From assembly GCF_014750685.1 (NCBI RefSeq), contig NZ_JAAXGE010000004.1:1-64000 (forward strand): DNA of 64,000 nucleotides, written 5' to 3'. The DNA comes from Bacteroides sp. GM023 (lineage in GTDB: Bacteria > Bacteroidota > Bacteroidia > Bacteroidales > Bacteroidaceae). Below, piece by piece: positions 63,263-64,000 of the stretch (the stretch's first letter is position 1; each line of letters begins with the position of its first letter). The notes under the pieces are model-generated. The model saw nothing but the letters and a program-made list of their open reading frames with translations, did no database searches and had not been told where the DNA came from. A program made the position numbers and the translations under genes.

Positions 63263-64000
63263 TTATCTTTTGCTTGCGTCAAACAAGCTTTTCTTTTCTT
63301 CTGTAGTCAGACTGTCGTAGCCGGATTTTTTTAGTTTTTCCAGGATACGGTCTACTTCATCGGACTGTGCTTTTTTGTGGGCATTGTAATCATAATCTTG
63401 CTCACGACTAGTAGCGCCGCCACCGTAGTGTACTTTCATTTTGGGTTTGCGTTTCCATGTCTTCTTTTGGAACAGAGACATGAAACCATCCAGGAACCAG
63501 TTAATCCAGGAAGTCAAATCGATTCCTTTACTTAGGCTGGCGGCAAACCAAAGTCCGGCAAGAGCACCGCCTAAATGGGCGATATGTCCTCCCGCATTGC
63601 TTGACGTGATAGAGATTACATCAATACCGATAACAACTAATGCCAGGTATTTGAGACGGATAGCGCCGAACAGAAAAAGTTGTACCCGGTAATTAGGTTC
63701 CCGATAAGCTGTGGCTGCAACGATAGCCAGCACGGATGCCGATGCCCCGACCAATGTGGAACCTGCTATCTGCGAACTGAATAGAGGAAATACATTGTAA
63801 GCAACCATATATAGTAAACCGCCGCAGATACCTCCCAGTACATACAGACCTCTTAAATGCTTTGCAGAGAAGAAGTGGAGGAACAGGCTGCCGAACCAAT
63901 ACAGCCAGAGCATATTAAATAAAATATGCAGGATACCCGCGTGCATAAACATATAAGTGAGCAGCGACCACGGTCGATGAATAAAACCGATAAAGGATGC
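63263..64000 (-). CDS. Rhomboid-family intramembrane serine protease (5' end outside the window)
   Basis: The frame is open to the window edge and the gene continues beyond it. Before the internal ATG at 63952 the frame reads ASFIGFIHRPWSLLTYMF, typical for rhomboids, so the true start is further right. Visible features: the YMFMHAGILHILFNMLWLYWFG block with the conserved His and Asn (quoted across two adjoining pieces), the Ser in STLVGASASVLAIVAA, and the partner His in GGHIAHLGGALAGLWFA. The cytoplasmic tail of about 80 residues is basic and ends with LKKSGYDSLTTEEKKSLFD. It cuts membrane proteins; substrates are unknown. Active site is intact. Confidence 0.9.
   Translation of the reverse strand, partial: ASFIGFIHRPWSLLTYMFMHAGILHILFNMLWLYWFGSLFLHFFSAKHLRGLYVLGGICGGLLYMVAYNVFPLFSSQIAGSTLVGASASVLAIVAATAYREPNYRVQLFLFGAIRLKYLALVVIGIDVISITSSNAGGHIAHLGGALAGLWFAASLSKGIDLTSWINWFLDGFMSLFQKKTWKRKPKMKVHYGGGATSREQDYDYNAHKKAQSDEVDRILEKLKKSGYDSLTTEEKKSLFDASKR

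Overview
The window looks like chromosomal DNA of a gut Bacteroides. The evidence is two polysaccharide utilisation loci (PULs) with SusC/SusD pairs, a hybrid two-component regulator, promoters with the Bacteroidetes TAnnTTTG -7 box, weak ribosome binding sites, and a fused 2-oxoglutarate:ferredoxin oxidoreductase alpha subunit. The second PUL has the content and order I remember for the Bacteroides ovatus galactomannan locus, so B. ovatus or a close relative such as B. xylanisolvens is my best guess. This is an inference; no search was run.

Layout. Bases 1-290 are AT-rich with no gene I can support. 0.3-5.8 kb (minus strand) holds yifB/comM, a thioredoxin-fold lipoprotein, an abundant-looking OmpA/TPR lipoprotein and xerD. 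5.9-10.0 kb (plus strand) is a housekeeping operon: aroQ, pyk, an O-methyltransferase, rbfA and a LolC/E-like permease. 10.1-31.4 kb is PUL1: ECF sigma factor, FecR-type anti-sigma factor, SusC with an STN signalling domain, SusD, a SusE-like lipoprotein, then a DUF4832 putative glycosidase, a GH36-like enzyme, a GH2 enzyme with a glucuronidase-type NxK motif, an SGNH-CE15 double esterase and two GH3 enzymes. Its substrate is not obvious; uronic-acid-bearing plant glycans are plausible.

31.5-34.5 kb is an island between the PULs: an orphan AAA ATPase, a 1.24 kb non-coding stretch full of ordered repeats (a 111-bp imperfect inverted repeat, a family of 14-bp repeats, two arrays with a 22-bp period, a 12-bp perfect inverted repeat), and a small helical protein of unknown function behind a structured leader RNA in which a terminator hairpin and a long-range helix exclude one another. 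This is the most unusual part of the window.

34.5-53.4 kb is PUL2, for galactomannan: a divergently transcribed hybrid two-component regulator, SusC, SusD, a surface glycan-binding protein, two GH26 mannanases, GH36 alpha-galactosidase, GH130 mannosylglucose phosphorylase, a GPH-family transporter and a cellobiose/mannobiose 2-epimerase. Together they make a full route: surface cutting, import through SusCD, periplasmic removal of galactose and release of mannobiose, uptake to the cytoplasm, epimerisation to mannosylglucose and phosphorolysis to mannose-1-phosphate and glucose.

53.5-64 kb returns to core genes: korB-korA, tRNA-Arg(CCU), secDF, an M3-family peptidase lipoprotein, a membrane endonuclease/exonuclease/phosphatase-family protein and a rhomboid protease that runs off the right edge.
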